NCBI GenBank assembly: GCA_021832305.1
Contig: JAKBLB010000001.1
Span: 1 to 64,000, forward strand
Origin: Pseudomonadota bacterium
GTDB taxonomy: Bacteria; Pseudomonadota; Gammaproteobacteria; Burkholderiales; Ferrovaceae
DNA: 64,000 nt
Direction: 5' to 3'
Shown here: positions 54,549 through 64,000 of the stretch, piece by piece
Layout of the letters: every line of letters starts with the position of its first letter
Numbering within the stretch: position 1 is the first letter of the stretch
Made by a program: the position numbers and the translations under genes
Notes under the pieces: generated by a model
Told to the model about the DNA's origin: nothing
The model's database searches: none
What the model saw: the letters and a program-made list of their open reading frames with translations, nothing else

Positions 54549-55960
54549 GTCAGCGGGGAAATGCGTCTCCAGGCCCCCGAACGCCAGCGCGTCCAGAGGG
54601 CCAATCCCAGACAGAAGGCATAGACGAAGGCGGCCATCCATCCCCCGGTGGCGCCCCATCCCCATTGAGGCAGGAAATTGACCCAGCCCTGTCCGGGGGA
54701 GAAAGTCAGGGCATGACACAGGGGCAGGAATATCCCCCAGGAACAGGCCAGCAGGAGCAGGGTGGGGACTTTGACATCGCCCGCGCCCCGCAGGCAGAAG
54801 GCGCTGGACAGGTTGAGCGCATCAAACACCTGATATCCTGCGGCAATCCACAACAGGGAAACGCAGAGCGCCATGACCTGCGCCCCCTGGGGGTCGCCTG
54901 GCGTGAGAAAGGGGGGGACGACCCAGGCTGCCGACAGAGCCAGCAGGATGCCGACCACCCCCATGTAGAGTACGGCCATGCGAATGATGACGCGGGCGCA
55001 AGCCTCGGCCCAGGATTTGTCTCCCGCCCCGATGGATTGTCCCACGAGGGTGGTGCCCGCCAAGGCAATGCCGATGGCAGGAAGATAGGAAACCGAGGTC
55101 AGCATCATGACGATCTGGGTGGCGGCTCCGTCCACGGCACTCAATTTGACCTGCATGAGTTGGAAAAGTCCCAGACCCACCACATCCATGGCGGGGAATA
55201 AACCGGTGGGAAAGCCAATGGCGAAGACCTGTCGAATCGAGGGCCAATGGGGTCGCCAGGTTCGACCGGTATGGAAGCGGGCGCGGAAAGCGGGACGCAG
55301 GAAAACAGCCATTGCAATGACGACGCCGATGGTCTGGGCGCCGGTGCTTCCCCAGGCGGCGCCGGCCATGCCGAGGTTCCAGTGAAATATGAACCACTCG
55401 TTGAGCAGGGCATTGCTGAGGGCGACCAGTGCCATGATCCAGAGGGCGTGACGGGGTTGGCTGATGCCATTGAAAAAGGAATTCAGAGCGAAGAGCAGGG
55501 TGGATAGAGGGCCACCCAACAGGCGCGGGAACCAGAAAGATGCGGCAAGGTCGTGGACTTCGGGGGGGAGGTCAAAGATGCCCAGCAGTGCCGGTCCCGC
55601 ATATCCGATCAACAGAAACAGGGGAGTGGTGGCCAAGGCTGCCCATAACCCACTCCAGGTGGTGCGTCCGACGGCAGGGGCGTTTTCTGCACCGAAATGC
55701 TGCGCCACGATGGCCTGGACACCGATACCGACGCCCCCCAGCAACAGGAAAAACATGAAAATCAGGTAATAACAGGCTGCCATGGCGGCCATGGCAGCGG
55801 TGGAAAGGTGTCCGATGAACCAGGTGTCGGTCAGGTTCAGGACGACCTGCAAACTACTGTTCAGGAACAGGGGCAAAGCCAGCGCCAACACGGCGCGCAG
55901 GTCCACGTGGCGATGTCCCCGCGCGTCCAGGCGCAGGGCGGGAAGGGCATGTCCGGGCAT
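54536..55960 (-). CDS. MATE family efflux transporter
   Basis: The 474-residue protein has 12 membrane spans in two homologous halves (LALPLFLNSSLQVVLNLTDT and, in the second half, IGFPTGLFPAMDVVGLGLFQ), the pattern of NorM-like MATE cation antiporters. Substrate is not predictable. Its start overlaps the tyrS stop (TAATG), so it is co-transcribed with tyrS. Confidence 0.9.
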   Translation of the reverse strand: MPGHALPALRLDARGHRHVDLRAVLALALPLFLNSSLQVVLNLTDTWFIGHLSTAAMAAMAACYYLIFMFFLLLGGVGIGVQAIVAQHFGAENAPAVGRTTWSGLWAALATTPLFLLIGYAGPALLGIFDLPPEVHDLAASFWFPRLLGGPLSTLLFALNSFFNGISQPRHALWIMALVALSNALLNEWFIFHWNLGMAGAAWGSTGAQTIGVVIAMAVFLRPAFRARFHTGRTWRPHWPSIRQVFAIGFPTGLFPAMDVVGLGLFQLMQVKLSAVDGAATQIVMMLTSVSYLPAIGIALAGTTLVGQSIGAGDKSWAEACARVIIRMAVLYMGVVGILLALSAAWVVPPFLTPGDPQGAQVMALCVSLLWIAAGYQVFDALNLSSAFCLRGAGDVKVPTLLLLACSWGIFLPLCHALTFSPGQGWVNFLPQWGWGATGGWMAAFVYAFCLGLALWTRWRSGAWRRISPLTQTQ

Positions 55961-57171
55961 TACTTGCAGCGCACGCGGGCAAATTTCCGTTTTCCTGCCT
56001 GCAAGGTCATTTCAGTGCCGGAAAAAAAACGCAGAGACTGATCCGTGGCCCTTTCTCCATCGATGCGAATGCCGCCATTATCGATCAGGCGGCGGGCTTC
56101 GGAGGTGGTGTTGGTCAGCCCGGCACGGTGCAGCAGTTGGGAGAGCAGCAATCCTTCGATGCCCACCGAAATCTCGGTGAGGGGCAGATCATCGGGTAGG
56201 ACATGGTCCCGAAACCGGGATTCAAAGTCTTCCAGGGCTCGCTTGGCCGCGTCGTGGCCATGGAAGCGCGTGACGATTTCCTGGGCCAGGCGAACCTTGA
56301 TGGTACGCGGGTTGAGTCCTTCTTCAACGGCGCGCTTCCAGTGGGTCAGGGTAGTCAGGGGTTCGAAGGAGAGCAGTTCCAGATAGCGCCACATGAGCGG
56401 GTCGGAAATGGACATCAATTTTCCGAATTGGGTGGCGGGCGGGTCTTCGATGGCGATGAAGTTGCCCTGGGATTTGGACATCTTGTTTATCCCGTCGGTC
56501 CCTTCGAGCAAGGGCAGGGTGAGGATGCACTGAGGGCGTTGCCCATGATGCTTCTGCAATTCCCGGCCCATCAGCAGGTTGAATTTCTGATCGGTACCGC
56601 CGAGTTCCAGGTCGGCTTCGAGTGCCACGGAATCATATCCCTGAACCAGAGGATAAAGAAATTCGTGGAGAGCAATGGGTTGTTCCATGCGATATCGTTT
56701 GGAAAAATCATCCCGTTCCAGCATGCGCGCCACGGTATGGGTGGCCGCCAGGCGGATCAGGCCGGCGGCGCCCAGTTCGTTCATCCAGGTGCTGTTGTAG
56801 GCCAGGGTCGTCCGTTGGGGATCGAGAATGCGAAATACCTGGCTTTGATACGTGGCGGCATTGAGCGCAACCTGCTCCGGGGTCAGGGGAGGGCGAGTGG
56901 CATTACGCCCGGTAGGATCGCCGATCAATGCCGTGAAATCGCCGATCAGGAAGAATATTTCGTGACCCAGGTCTTGCAGAGTCTTGAGTTTATTCAACAG
57001 GACGGTGTGACCGAGGTGTAGGTCCGGTGCCGTGGGGTCGAACCCTGCCTTGACCCGCAGGGGCTTCCCTTCCCGAAGCCTCAGCAGAAAATCTTCTTCG
57101 GGGAGGATTTCGTCGGTACCCCGGCGAATCTCCTCCCAATGGTCGATAGATGATAACTTTTTGTCATTCAT
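55960..57171 (-). CDS. tyrS: Tyrosyl-tRNA synthetase
   Basis: TyrRS charges tRNA-Tyr. The 403-residue class I enzyme has HLGH (in [12 protein letters not shown]) and KMSKS ([15 protein letters not shown]) active-site motifs, and a C-terminal S4 RNA-binding domain ([20 protein letters not shown]). The sequence is of the TyrRS type common in proteobacteria other than E. coli. It is divergent from the M23 peptidase gene by 42 bases. Confidence 0.96.
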   Translation of the reverse strand: MNDKKLSSIDHWEEIRRGTDEILPEEDFLLRLREGKPLRVKAGFDPTAPDLHLGHTVLLNKLKTLQDLGHEIFFLIGDFTALIGDPTGRNATRPPLTPEQVALNAATYQSQVFRILDPQRTTLAYNSTWMNELGAAGLIRLAATHTVARMLERDDFSKRYRMEQPIALHEFLYPLVQGYDSVALEADLELGGTDQKFNLLMGRELQKHHGQRPQCILTLPLLEGTDGINKMSKSQGNFIAIEDPPATQFGKLMSISDPLMWRYLELLSFEPLTTLTHWKRAVEEGLNPRTIKVRLAQEIVTRFHGHDAAKRALEDFESRFRDHVLPDDLPLTEISVGIEGLLLSQLLHRAGLTNTTSEARRLIDNGGIRIDGERATDQSLRFFSGTEMTLQAGKRKFARVRCK

Positions 57172-57213
57172 GGGGAATTGTGCCTGCGGCAGGTTTCTGT
57201 TAAACTGGCGCGC

Positions 57214-58557
57214 ATGAACTCACTCAAGCAACGTGCGCAAGCGCTCAAACACTGGATTCTAACCCAAAACGCCACCATCGATACGACGGATGCTCGCCGT
57301 AGCGGACAGGTTGCGACCCTCCTCATGATGGTGTTCGGGGTGGCGATGGCCTTTGGAATGACCCCCGGGGTTTCCATGCAGACGGTTCCCCTGGCCCCGG
57401 TCATCGAGGACATGACGGCGGATCTGGGGACGGCAACCCCCACACCGGGCACGTTCATTCAGCAGGACCAGATTCGTTCGGGCGATACCCTGGCTGCCCT
57501 GTTGTTCCGCATGGGCGTGAGCGACCAGGCTGCCCTGGATTTCATTGCTTCCGATTCCAAAGCGCGCGTCATCTATCAACACATGGCGCCCGGCAAACCC
57601 ATTCGCGTGGAACATGCAGCCAACGGCGACCTGGTTTCCCTGCGTTTTCCCTACGGCGACAAAGGGACATTGGTAGTTTCGCGCACCCTTTCGGGGTTTT
57701 CCTCCAGTCTGGTGGGAGAGGGAGACTTGCACCGCGTCATTCAGGCCAACGGGACTATCCACAGTTCCCTGTTTGCTGCAGCGGACAGCGCGGGCATTCC
57801 GGACAGCGTGACGCGTCAGTTGACCCACTTGTTTTCCACGGATATCGATTTTCACAATGATCTGCGTTCCGGGGATACCTTTTCCGTGGTCTATGAAGCT
57901 ACCCAGAATGACTTCGACCAGTTGGTGCCGGGCAAGATCCTGGCGGCCGAGTTCGTCAACAAGGGGGTGACGATCCGCCGCGTCTATTATGAAAATGCGG
58001 AGGGAGGTGACTACTACACGCCGGACGGACATGGTTCCAAGGCCTCTTTCCTGCGCTCTCCCATCGAATTCTCGCGCATCACCTCGGGTTTTTCTGCGGC
58101 GCGCTTTCATCCTATCCTGAAAACCTGGCGAGCCCATAAAGGCATCGATCTGGCAGCCCCCAAGGGGACCCCCATCGTGGCCGTGGCCAATGCCACAGTG
58201 ACCTATGCAGGATGGCGCAATGGCTATGGAAACATGATCGAGTTGCATCATGCCAATGGGATCGATACGGTTTACGGGCACCTTTCGGCTTTTGCGGGTG
58301 GGTTGCATTCCGGAGAAAAAATTCATCAGGGTGACTTGATTGGTTATGTGGGGATGACGGGTTGGGCGACCGGTCCTCACCTGCACTATGAATTCAAGAT
58401 CAATGGGGTTCAGCATGATCCGCTGGGTCCCGAGGTGCCGCGCTTTGCCAGCACAGACCTGACCGGCCATGCCCGTACCCAGTTTCTTTCGGCCACGGCG
58501 CCCTATCTCAAGCAACTCGATGCCGTACGCGGCAGTGCCTTCGCCAGTTTCGAATAA
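57214..58557 (+). CDS. M23 family peptidoglycan endopeptidase
   Basis: The 447-residue membrane-anchored protein has an N-terminal span ([18 protein letters not shown] near residues 32-49), an OapA/LysM-like region ([17 protein letters not shown]) and a C-terminal M23 LytM domain with [33 protein letters not shown] and HLHYEF, including all zinc-binding His/Asp. It probably cuts peptide cross-links during growth (MepM-like). The arrangement tyrS-M23-anmK is common in betaproteobacteria. Confidence 0.92.
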   Translation: MNSLKQRAQALKHWILTQNATIDTTDARRSGQVATLLMMVFGVAMAFGMTPGVSMQTVPLAPVIEDMTADLGTATPTPGTFIQQDQIRSGDTLAALLFRMGVSDQAALDFIASDSKARVIYQHMAPGKPIRVEHAANGDLVSLRFPYGDKGTLVVSRTLSGFSSSLVGEGDLHRVIQANGTIHSSLFAAADSAGIPDSVTRQLTHLFSTDIDFHNDLRSGDTFSVVYEATQNDFDQLVPGKILAAEFVNKGVTIRRVYYENAEGGDYYTPDGHGSKASFLRSPIEFSRITSGFSAARFHPILKTWRAHKGIDLAAPKGTPIVAVANATVTYAGWRNGYGNMIELHHANGIDTVYGHLSAFAGGLHSGEKIHQGDLIGYVGMTGWATGPHLHYEFKINGVQHDPLGPEVPRFASTDLTGHARTQFLSATAPYLKQLDAVRGSAFASFE

Positions 58558-59668
58558 TTCCGGATCCTCACTCTATGTGGGGTTGATGTCAGGGACCAGT
58601 CTCGACGGTGTCGATGGGGTTCTGGTGGATTTTTCCATGCCGGTTCGGCCCAGGGTCCTGGTCCGGGCACAGCGTTCTTTTTCCGTTGACCTGCGCAGGG
58701 ATCTGCTGGATTTGACCCATCCGGGGGTCAATGAATTGGAGCGTGCTGCTCGCCTGTCCCGGACACTTTCCGCGCTTTATGCCGAAGTGGTTCATGAGTT
58801 GGTTCAACGGGCAGGACAGGGGGATTTTCCCGTGGTTGCGGTGGGCTGCCATGGACAGACGGTACGTCATCGTCCAGAACAGGGATTCAGTCTCCAGTTG
58901 GTGAATGGGGCTTTATTGGCCGAATTGACTGGTATGCCGGTCATCACCGATTTCCGTTCGGGAGATATCGCGGCCGGTGGGCAGGGGGCACCGCTGGTTC
59001 CCGCCGTTCACGCCGCGCTGTTCCGGCATCCCTCGATTCCCCGTCTGATTCTCAATCTGGGCGGCATCGCCAACCTGACGTTGCTCATTCCGGGACTGGC
59101 TACCCGAGGTTATGATACCGGCCCAGCCAACCTGCTGATGGATGGCTGGATCGACCGGTGCCTGGGGTATCCCTTCGATCCCGACGGTCGTTGGGCGGCG
59201 CAAGGTCATTGTCATCCGGCTCTGCTGGATTCCTTGCTGGCCCATCCTTTTTTTCAGCGCAGTGCGCCCAAGAGTACCGGACGCGAAGATTTTTCACTGG
59301 AGTGGCTGGAGGGGCGAGGGGAGTGGGTGTCTTCACTGCCGCCCGAGGATGTCCAGGCGACTTTGCTGGAATTGACGGCACGCTCAGTGGCTGCTGCGGT
59401 GCAGGCGGAGTGCCGGGGGTACAAGGGTACAGAACTGTATGCCTGTGGGGGCGGAGCCCTGAACACCCAACTGATGGAACGCTTGCAACTCCTGATGCCC
59501 GAGGTTCGGGTGCGACGCACGGACGAATTGGGGGTGCCGGTGCAACAGGTGGAAGCATTGGCTTTTGCCTGGTTGGCATGGGCGCGCGTGCAGGGGAAAG
59601 CGGGGAATCTGCCCGAGGTGACGGGCGCGCGCCATGGCGTCGTGCTGGGCGCGCTTTATTCGCCTTGA
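58520..59668 (+). CDS. anmK: Anhydro-N-acetylmuramic acid kinase
   Basis: AnmK phosphorylates and opens 1,6-anhydroMurNAc in cell-wall recycling. The 382-residue protein has GLMSGTSLDGVDGVLVDF near residue 19-36, CHGQTVRHRP and PGYDTGPAN-type segment TRGYDTGPANLLMDGW. The start is ambiguous: ATG 58520 and GTG 58535 both lie inside the end of the M23 gene; family length (about 370) fits either. Convergent with xerC by a 13-bp overlap. Confidence 0.94.
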   Translation: MPYAAVPSPVSNNSGSSLYVGLMSGTSLDGVDGVLVDFSMPVRPRVLVRAQRSFSVDLRRDLLDLTHPGVNELERAARLSRTLSALYAEVVHELVQRAGQGDFPVVAVGCHGQTVRHRPEQGFSLQLVNGALLAELTGMPVITDFRSGDIAAGGQGAPLVPAVHAALFRHPSIPRLILNLGGIANLTLLIPGLATRGYDTGPANLLMDGWIDRCLGYPFDPDGRWAAQGHCHPALLDSLLAHPFFQRSAPKSTGREDFSLEWLEGRGEWVSSLPPEDVQATLLELTARSVAAAVQAECRGYKGTELYACGGGALNTQLMERLQLLMPEVRVRRTDELGVPVQQVEALAFAWLAWARVQGKAGNLPEVTGARHGVVLGALYSP

Positions 59669-60564
59669 GGCGTGAGGCGCCGACGCCGGGCGCGTGGATG
59701 CGCCTGGTCATAGACTTGAGCCAGATGCTGGAAGTCGAGGTGGGTATATACCTGGGTCGATGTGATATGGGCATGCCCCAACAATTCCTGTACGGCGCGC
59801 AGATCGCCGCTGGACTGGAGCAGGTGGGAAGCAAAAGAATGGCGCAGGACATGGGGATGGACCCGGTCATCCAGACCCAATTGGCGTGTGCGCAATGTCA
59901 CGCGCGCTTCGATGGCGCGCATGCTCAGAGCTGAACCGCGGATACTGACGAACAGGGGGGTCTCTGGTTTCAGAGGATGCAGGGGGTGATGGGCCAGCCA
60001 GAGTGTCAGGGCTTCCCGCGCCTTTTGGCCCACGGGGACGATGCGGAATTTATGTCCTTTTCCCAGCACGCGCACCAAACCCTCACTCGAGTTCAGGTCC
60101 TGTATGCGCAGATGGGCCAATTCTGCCAGACGCAAGCCGGAAGAGTAGAACAATTCCAGCATGGCTCGGTCTCGTTCGTCCAGCATGCGATCCCCCGGTA
60201 TGTTCATCAACTTGCAGGCTTGGTCCGGGGAAAGGGCGTGGGGCAGGGAGCGGGGGGATTTTGGCGGAGGGACTCCGTGACAGGGATTGAGGGCGGCGTG
60301 ATGAAATTTCACCAGATAGTCAAAAAAACCGCGCCAGGCCGACAGGCTACGAGCCAGGCTGCGTCCGGACAACCCTTGCCCATGTAATTTTCCCAGGAGG
60401 CGACGGATCTGCTGGGCGGTGACTTGAGTAAGATCGGCGTGGTCATCGATCAATGAGTTCAAGTCGCGCCGGTAACTGGAAATCGTCTGCGGGGACAGGC
60501 CTCGTTCGAAGCGCAGTTGATCGAGATAGGTGCGGATCAGAGCGGGAGAATCAGGACTGTTCAT
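59656..60564 (-). CDS. xerC: Tyrosine recombinase XerC
   Basis: XerC with XerD resolves chromosome dimers at dif. The 302-residue protein has the SAM-like N-terminal domain and catalytic residues in SSGLRLAELAHL (Arg), VLGKGHKFRIVPVG (Lys), HVLRHSFASHLL (His, Arg), LLGHAHI (His) and QVYTHLDF (Tyr nucleophile). The location in the dapF-DUF484-xerC operon marks it as housekeeping and not a phage integrase. Confidence 0.95.
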   Translation of the reverse strand: MNSPDSPALIRTYLDQLRFERGLSPQTISSYRRDLNSLIDDHADLTQVTAQQIRRLLGKLHGQGLSGRSLARSLSAWRGFFDYLVKFHHAALNPCHGVPPPKSPRSLPHALSPDQACKLMNIPGDRMLDERDRAMLELFYSSGLRLAELAHLRIQDLNSSEGLVRVLGKGHKFRIVPVGQKAREALTLWLAHHPLHPLKPETPLFVSIRGSALSMRAIEARVTLRTRQLGLDDRVHPHVLRHSFASHLLQSSGDLRAVQELLGHAHITSTQVYTHLDFQHLAQVYDQAHPRARRRRLTPQGE

Positions 60565-61207
60565 GGGCGCGCAGGGCCGTACTGATCAGGTCAGTGATGC
60601 GCTGCAGGTAGAAGATGCCCATGTCTGGATAAAAGCGGTTTTCATCGGGCGAGGCCAGCAGCAAGGCGCCAAAAGTTTCACTGTCACGCAGGGGCAACAA
60701 AGCGAAGGATTTCAGGCTGGGGGCCAATTCACCAAACCACTGGTCGCATTGCACGGGCGTGTGGTGCCCACAGCGGGGGGTTTCCACATGGGCAATGGCT
60801 TCCTTCTGGATCTGGGCTACCGGTTGGAAGGCGGGATGTTCCAAAGTATCGCCCTGAATCCCCCAGAGGCGCAGGGTGACGTGGGGGACCCCGAAATGAT
60901 GCAGCATTTGATGCTGGATGGTATCGAGAACGCCTTTCAACGTGCGTTGAACCAGCAATCGCACGGCCAGTTGGTGAACCTTGCCACTGATGTTGTCATT
61001 GGTTTCAGCATAGCCGATCAATTCGGACAAGCGTTGTTCCAGCGTGCGGTTCTTGTTGCGCAGGGTCAGCAGTTGGCGCTCGCTCAGAGAAACGGTATGG
61101 TTTCCGTGCGGATGCGGAATCTGAATTTCATTCAATACCGCTCCGTGCAACACAAAAAATTCCGGGTTGTCCTTGAGCCAGGAGGCAACGATTTCAGCGT
61201 CCAGCAT
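60551..61207 (-). CDS. DUF484 family (GAF-like) protein
   Basis: The 218-residue protein from ATG 61207 begins [20 protein letters not shown] and has [20 protein letters not shown] followed by a coiled coil, the DUF484 hallmarks. The C-terminal part is a GAF-like fold. Function is unknown, but the gene is regularly placed between dapF and xerC, overlapping both, as here (14-bp overlaps). Confidence 0.9.
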   Translation of the reverse strand: MLDAEIVASWLKDNPEFFVLHGAVLNEIQIPHPHGNHTVSLSERQLLTLRNKNRTLEQRLSELIGYAETNDNISGKVHQLAVRLLVQRTLKGVLDTIQHQMLHHFGVPHVTLRLWGIQGDTLEHPAFQPVAQIQKEAIAHVETPRCGHHTPVQCDQWFGELAPSLKSFALLPLRDSETFGALLLASPDENRFYPDMGIFYLQRITDLISTALRAHEQS

Positions 61208-62114
61208 GGGTAAGTTCCTCAATGTTCGGGATGTGGACGATCCCGGTGTAGACAGTGACAGCAGGGCCGGTCATCCACACAGGATGTCCGGTGCCCTGCC
61301 ATTCGATGAGCAGTTCTCCGCCGCGGGTCGTGACGTGCACGAGGGGATCCAGTCGCTCCAGACGTTGACCGGCTACAACGGCGGCGCAGGCCCCCGTACC
61401 GCAGGCCAGGGTCTCCCCGGTGCCGCGTTCATAAACACGCAGGTGGATATGGGTGCGGTCCACGATCTCCATGAATCCGGCATTGACCCGCTCCGGAAAC
61501 GCGGGATGATGTTCGATCAGGGGGCCCTCCGTGTCGACGGGCGCCTGGGTGATGTGTTCGACCACCTGCACGGCATGGGGATTGCCCATGGAGAGTACGG
61601 AAAAAGTGCGGGTCACCTTTCCGAGGGACAGATCATAGGTGGGTTGGAGAGCGGGGGACAGAAAGGGGATTCGGACAGGATCGAAGAGAGGTTCGCCCAT
61701 GTCGACCCGTACGTTGCCATCGGGCAGCAATTCCGGTTCAAGCACGCCTGCCAGGGTTTCGACGCGCAAGCGGGTGCGCTGCGTCAGGTTTTGATCACGA
61801 ACATAACGGGCGAAGCAACGGACCCCATTGCCGCAGTTGGCGACTTCTCCCCCATCGCGATTGAAAATTCGGTAACGGAAGTCATTCGTAGCGTCTTGTG
61901 CCGGTTCTACCCACAGGATCTGATCACAGCCTACGCCAAAATGGCGATCAGCCAACCAACGCAGTTGAATCGGGGTCAGAGCGAGGGTGGCCCGCACTCC
62001 GTCGAGTACGACAAAATCATTGCCCAAGCCCTGCATTTTGGTGAAAGGAAGTGTCCCCATGGTCCCCGTATTGGGTGGTGTCGAAGGTGAAATGCTACGC
62101 TTTTTCTGGCTCAC
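61194..62114 (-). CDS. dapF: Diaminopimelate epimerase
   Basis: DapF converts LL- to meso-diaminopimelate for lysine and peptidoglycan. The 306-residue product has [16 protein letters not shown] near residue 24 and the two catalytic cysteines in [15 protein letters not shown] and [15 protein letters not shown] 62114 overlaps the acyltransferase stop as GTGA; ATG 62060 ([11 protein letters not shown]) would give the more usual 288-residue protein and may be the real start. Confidence 0.95.
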   Translation of the reverse strand: MSQKKRSISPSTPPNTGTMGTLPFTKMQGLGNDFVVLDGVRATLALTPIQLRWLADRHFGVGCDQILWVEPAQDATNDFRYRIFNRDGGEVANCGNGVRCFARYVRDQNLTQRTRLRVETLAGVLEPELLPDGNVRVDMGEPLFDPVRIPFLSPALQPTYDLSLGKVTRTFSVLSMGNPHAVQVVEHITQAPVDTEGPLIEHHPAFPERVNAGFMEIVDRTHIHLRVYERGTGETLACGTGACAAVVAGQRLERLDPLVHVTTRGGELLIEWQGTGHPVWMTGPAVTVYTGIVHIPNIEELTHAGR

Positions 62115-63010
62115 TGGGTAGATTGGGACTTCGCAGGGTCATCGTAAGGAGACGTTTCTCCGGGGGGGCGGGTCTTGAAGCGTTTATGGGACCATAGATA
62201 ATTGGCAGGTTGTTCGAGGATGCGTTCCTCGATGAAGTGGTTCATGCGGCGGGTATCCATTTCATCGTCGCCGCTGGGAAAATGTTCCCAGGGCGGGAAG
62301 AAGGTGACTTCAAAATGCCCCGCCTCGAAATCGAGGTGGACGACGCAGGGAACGACGGAGGCCTTGGCTAATTTGGCCATCCGGGCCAAAGCGGGGACGG
62401 TGGCCGCCTTGACTTTGAAGAAATCCACAAAAAGTGAATCTTTGGGGCCAAAGTCCTGGTCCGGCAGGTAGTAGAGCAACCAGCCCGGTTTGAACGCCCG
62501 TAGTACGCTACGCAAACTGTCCTGGCGGGCAAAGATCAGTCCTTTGCCCCAGCGCAGTCGACGTTCACGGATCAAGGTGTCCAGGGCAGGGTGCTTGATT
62601 TTTGAGTTGATGGTGATGACGTCGAAATCCAGGGTCAGGAAGGGACCAATGGTGTCCACTCCGAAGAAATGGGGCGTGAGCAGGATGACCGGCCCTTTTT
62701 TTTGGGCGTGACGTACCTGTTCCAGACCCTGAAAGTGAATCATGGCGCGCAGACGCCGTTCAGAAGCGAACCATGCTATCCCGAGAGCCAGGGCGCTGGT
62801 CACGAATCCTTGAAAATGACGGAGGGCCACTTGACGGCGTTGGGCATCACTCCACTGGGGAAAGCACAATGCCAGGTTGATGAGGGTGACGCGACGCCGT
62901 TCGCGGGCGAGGACGAAGGCCAGGGTGCCGAGTAGACGACCAGGGATCCACAGGACCTCGAGGGGCAGCCAGTGGAGTAACCAAAGAGGGAAAAAAATCA
63001 GGCGCATCAT
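62111..63010 (-). CDS. Lipid A biosynthesis lauroyl/myristoyl-type acyltransferase (LpxL/HtrB family)
   Basis: The 299-residue protein has an N-terminal membrane anchor and the lysophospholipid acyltransferase motif HxxxxD in [12 protein letters not shown], near residues 122-127, then [16 protein letters not shown] typical of LpxL. It adds a secondary acyl chain to lipid A at the inner face of the inner membrane. It heads the dapF-DUF484-xerC operon and is divergent from metK by 74 bases. Confidence 0.92.
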   Translation of the reverse strand: MMRLIFFPLWLLHWLPLEVLWIPGRLLGTLAFVLARERRRVTLINLALCFPQWSDAQRRQVALRHFQGFVTSALALGIAWFASERRLRAMIHFQGLEQVRHAQKKGPVILLTPHFFGVDTIGPFLTLDFDVITINSKIKHPALDTLIRERRLRWGKGLIFARQDSLRSVLRAFKPGWLLYYLPDQDFGPKDSLFVDFFKVKAATVPALARMAKLAKASVVPCVVHLDFEAGHFEVTFFPPWEHFPSGDDEMDTRRMNHFIEERILEQPANYLWSHKRFKTRPPGETSPYDDPAKSQSTQ

Positions 63011-63084
63011 GGCGCTAACGGGATTGCTGGTACAATTCCCGGCTGCGGTACTTTTCCAATTTTCGATAAAGGGCAGGGTTTGCC

Positions 63085-64000
63085 ATGAGTGAGTATATTT
63101 TCTCTTCGGAGTCGGTATCCGAAGGGCATCCGGACAAGGTGGCCGATCAGATTTCTGACGGGGTTCTGGATGCCATTCTAACGCAAGATCCGCGCGCCCG
63201 GGTAGCCTGCGAAACTTTGACCAGTACGGGTCTCATCGTCATTTCCGGCGAAATCACCACCAAGGCACAGATCAACTACATCGATGTGGCACGGGACGTG
63301 GTACGGCGCATCGGCTATAACAGTTCCGAGATCGGTTTTGATTACCAGACCTGCGCGGTGTTGACGGCCCTCAATCGGCAAAGCCCGGACATTGCCCAAG
63401 GGGTGGATGAAGGGAGTGGACTCGACCTCGATCAGGGGGCGGGCGACCAGGGGTTGATGTTCGGTTATGCCTGTGATGAAACCGATACGCTCATGCCTTT
63501 GCCTATCCACCTGTCTCATCGCCTGATGCAGCGCCAGTCCGAATTGCGCAAGGACGGACGGATGCCCTTTTTGCGTCCGGATGCCAAATCACAGGTGAGC
63601 GTTCGCTATGTCGATGGGCAGCCCATCCGTATCGAGACGGTGGTTCTGTCGACCCAGCATCATCCCGAAATCTCTCATCAGCAACTCACCGAAGCAGTGA
63701 TCGACGAGATCATCAAGCCGGTACTGCCCGCTCACCTGCTGGGACCCAACACCCGATATCTGGTCAATCCCACTGGCCGTTTCGTGATCGGAGGTCCCAT
63801 GGGAGACTGCGGCCTCACTGGACGCAAGATCATCGTGGATACTTACGGGGGCGCTGCGCGCCATGGTGGAGGGGCGTTTTCGGGTAAGGACCCCTCCAAG
63901 GTGGACCGTTCTGCGGCCTACGCCATGCGCCATGTGGCCAAGAATATAGTGGCTGCCGGGTTGGCCCGCCGATGCGAAGTGCAGGTGGCTTATGCCATCG
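63085..64000 (+). CDS. metK: S-adenosylmethionine synthetase (3'-truncated by window edge)
   Basis: MetK makes S-adenosylmethionine from methionine and ATP. The first 305 codons are visible, starting [20 protein letters not shown] with the family ATP site, [16 protein letters not shown] and the P-loop-like [20 protein letters not shown]. The gene runs off the right edge. No SAM-type riboswitch fits in the 74 bases upstream. Confidence 0.97.
   Translation, partial: MSEYIFSSESVSEGHPDKVADQISDGVLDAILTQDPRARVACETLTSTGLIVISGEITTKAQINYIDVARDVVRRIGYNSSEIGFDYQTCAVLTALNRQSPDIAQGVDEGSGLDLDQGAGDQGLMFGYACDETDTLMPLPIHLSHRLMQRQSELRKDGRMPFLRPDAKSQVSVRYVDGQPIRIETVVLSTQHHPEISHQQLTEAVIDEIIKPVLPAHLLGPNTRYLVNPTGRFVIGGPMGDCGLTGRKIIVDTYGGAARHGGGAFSGKDPSKVDRSAAYAMRHVAKNIVAAGLARRCEVQVAYAI

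Noticed and set aside
59656-60564. Phage-type integrase
   Set aside because: Length, motifs and the dapF-DUF484-xerC setting identify it as the housekeeping XerC.
63011-63084. SAM-responsive riboswitch upstream of metK
   Set aside because: The gap is only 74 bases and shared with a divergent gene; no conserved helix pattern could be drawn.

Overview
The window is one contiguous piece of a proteobacterial chromosome, most likely a betaproteobacterium. This rests on gene order and gene content, not on a database search: secY-infA-rpmJ-rpsM-rpsK-rpsD-rpoA-rplQ, uvrA/MFS/ssb with an SSB ending DDVPF, rplM-rpsI-argC-erpA, tyrS/M23 peptidase/anmK, coq7, and metK divergent from acyltransferase-dapF-DUF484-xerC. 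A CbbY-type phosphatase hints at a Calvin-cycle autotroph. A Ferrovum- or Nitrosomonadales-like chemolithotroph would fit, but that is inference.

Layout: 1-7099 is the distal S10/spc/alpha ribosomal operon, closed by a bidirectional terminator. 7098-13854 holds cbbY, a small EamA transporter, DUF190, crcB, uvrA, an MFS transporter and ssb. 13891-29230 is an accessory island. It contains a five-gene operon on the minus strand (serine recombinase, hsdM, hsdS, a DUF262/HNH nuclease, hsdR). Divergent from it are an intracellular-looking trypsin-fold protease and a tiny partner protein. Further on are a heptamer-repeat ORF, an AT-rich membrane protein, an orphan PD-(D/E)xK protein, remnants of several insertion sequences, the ruins of an older type I locus (hsdR and fic pieces joined, hsdS tail), and a mazEF pair. 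A 301-bp direct repeat with two mismatches brackets 13891-27460. It carries the ssb terminator and the hsdR 3' end, so the island appears to have arrived by recombination at a resident hsdR.

29320-37384 returns to core genes: fmdB-like, DUF502, aspS and a TPR/ATP-grasp protein on the minus strand, then an M16 protease and a nudB-like hydrolase on the plus strand. 37420-43477 is rplM-rpsI, argC, erpA, a di-haem cytochrome c peroxidase, an OsmC-family protein and trpD-trpC. 43603-50300 is a small envelope-stress/efflux cluster (Gly-rich lipoprotein, Spy-like protein, RND pump, adaptor, outer-membrane factor), ending in a 22-bp-arm terminator shared with a convergent porin. The porin has an array of 11-bp-phased Pho-box-like repeats upstream, suggesting PhoB control and phosphate-starvation uptake.

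52278-64000 holds argB, an ATPase remnant, coq7, a MATE transporter, tyrS, an M23 peptidase, anmK, xerC, DUF484, dapF, a lipid A acyltransferase and the start of metK. No CRISPR array, rRNA gene or intact tRNA gene was seen. The most unusual material is the accessory island, especially the recombinase-led hsd operon with its embedded second nuclease and the divergent protease pair.
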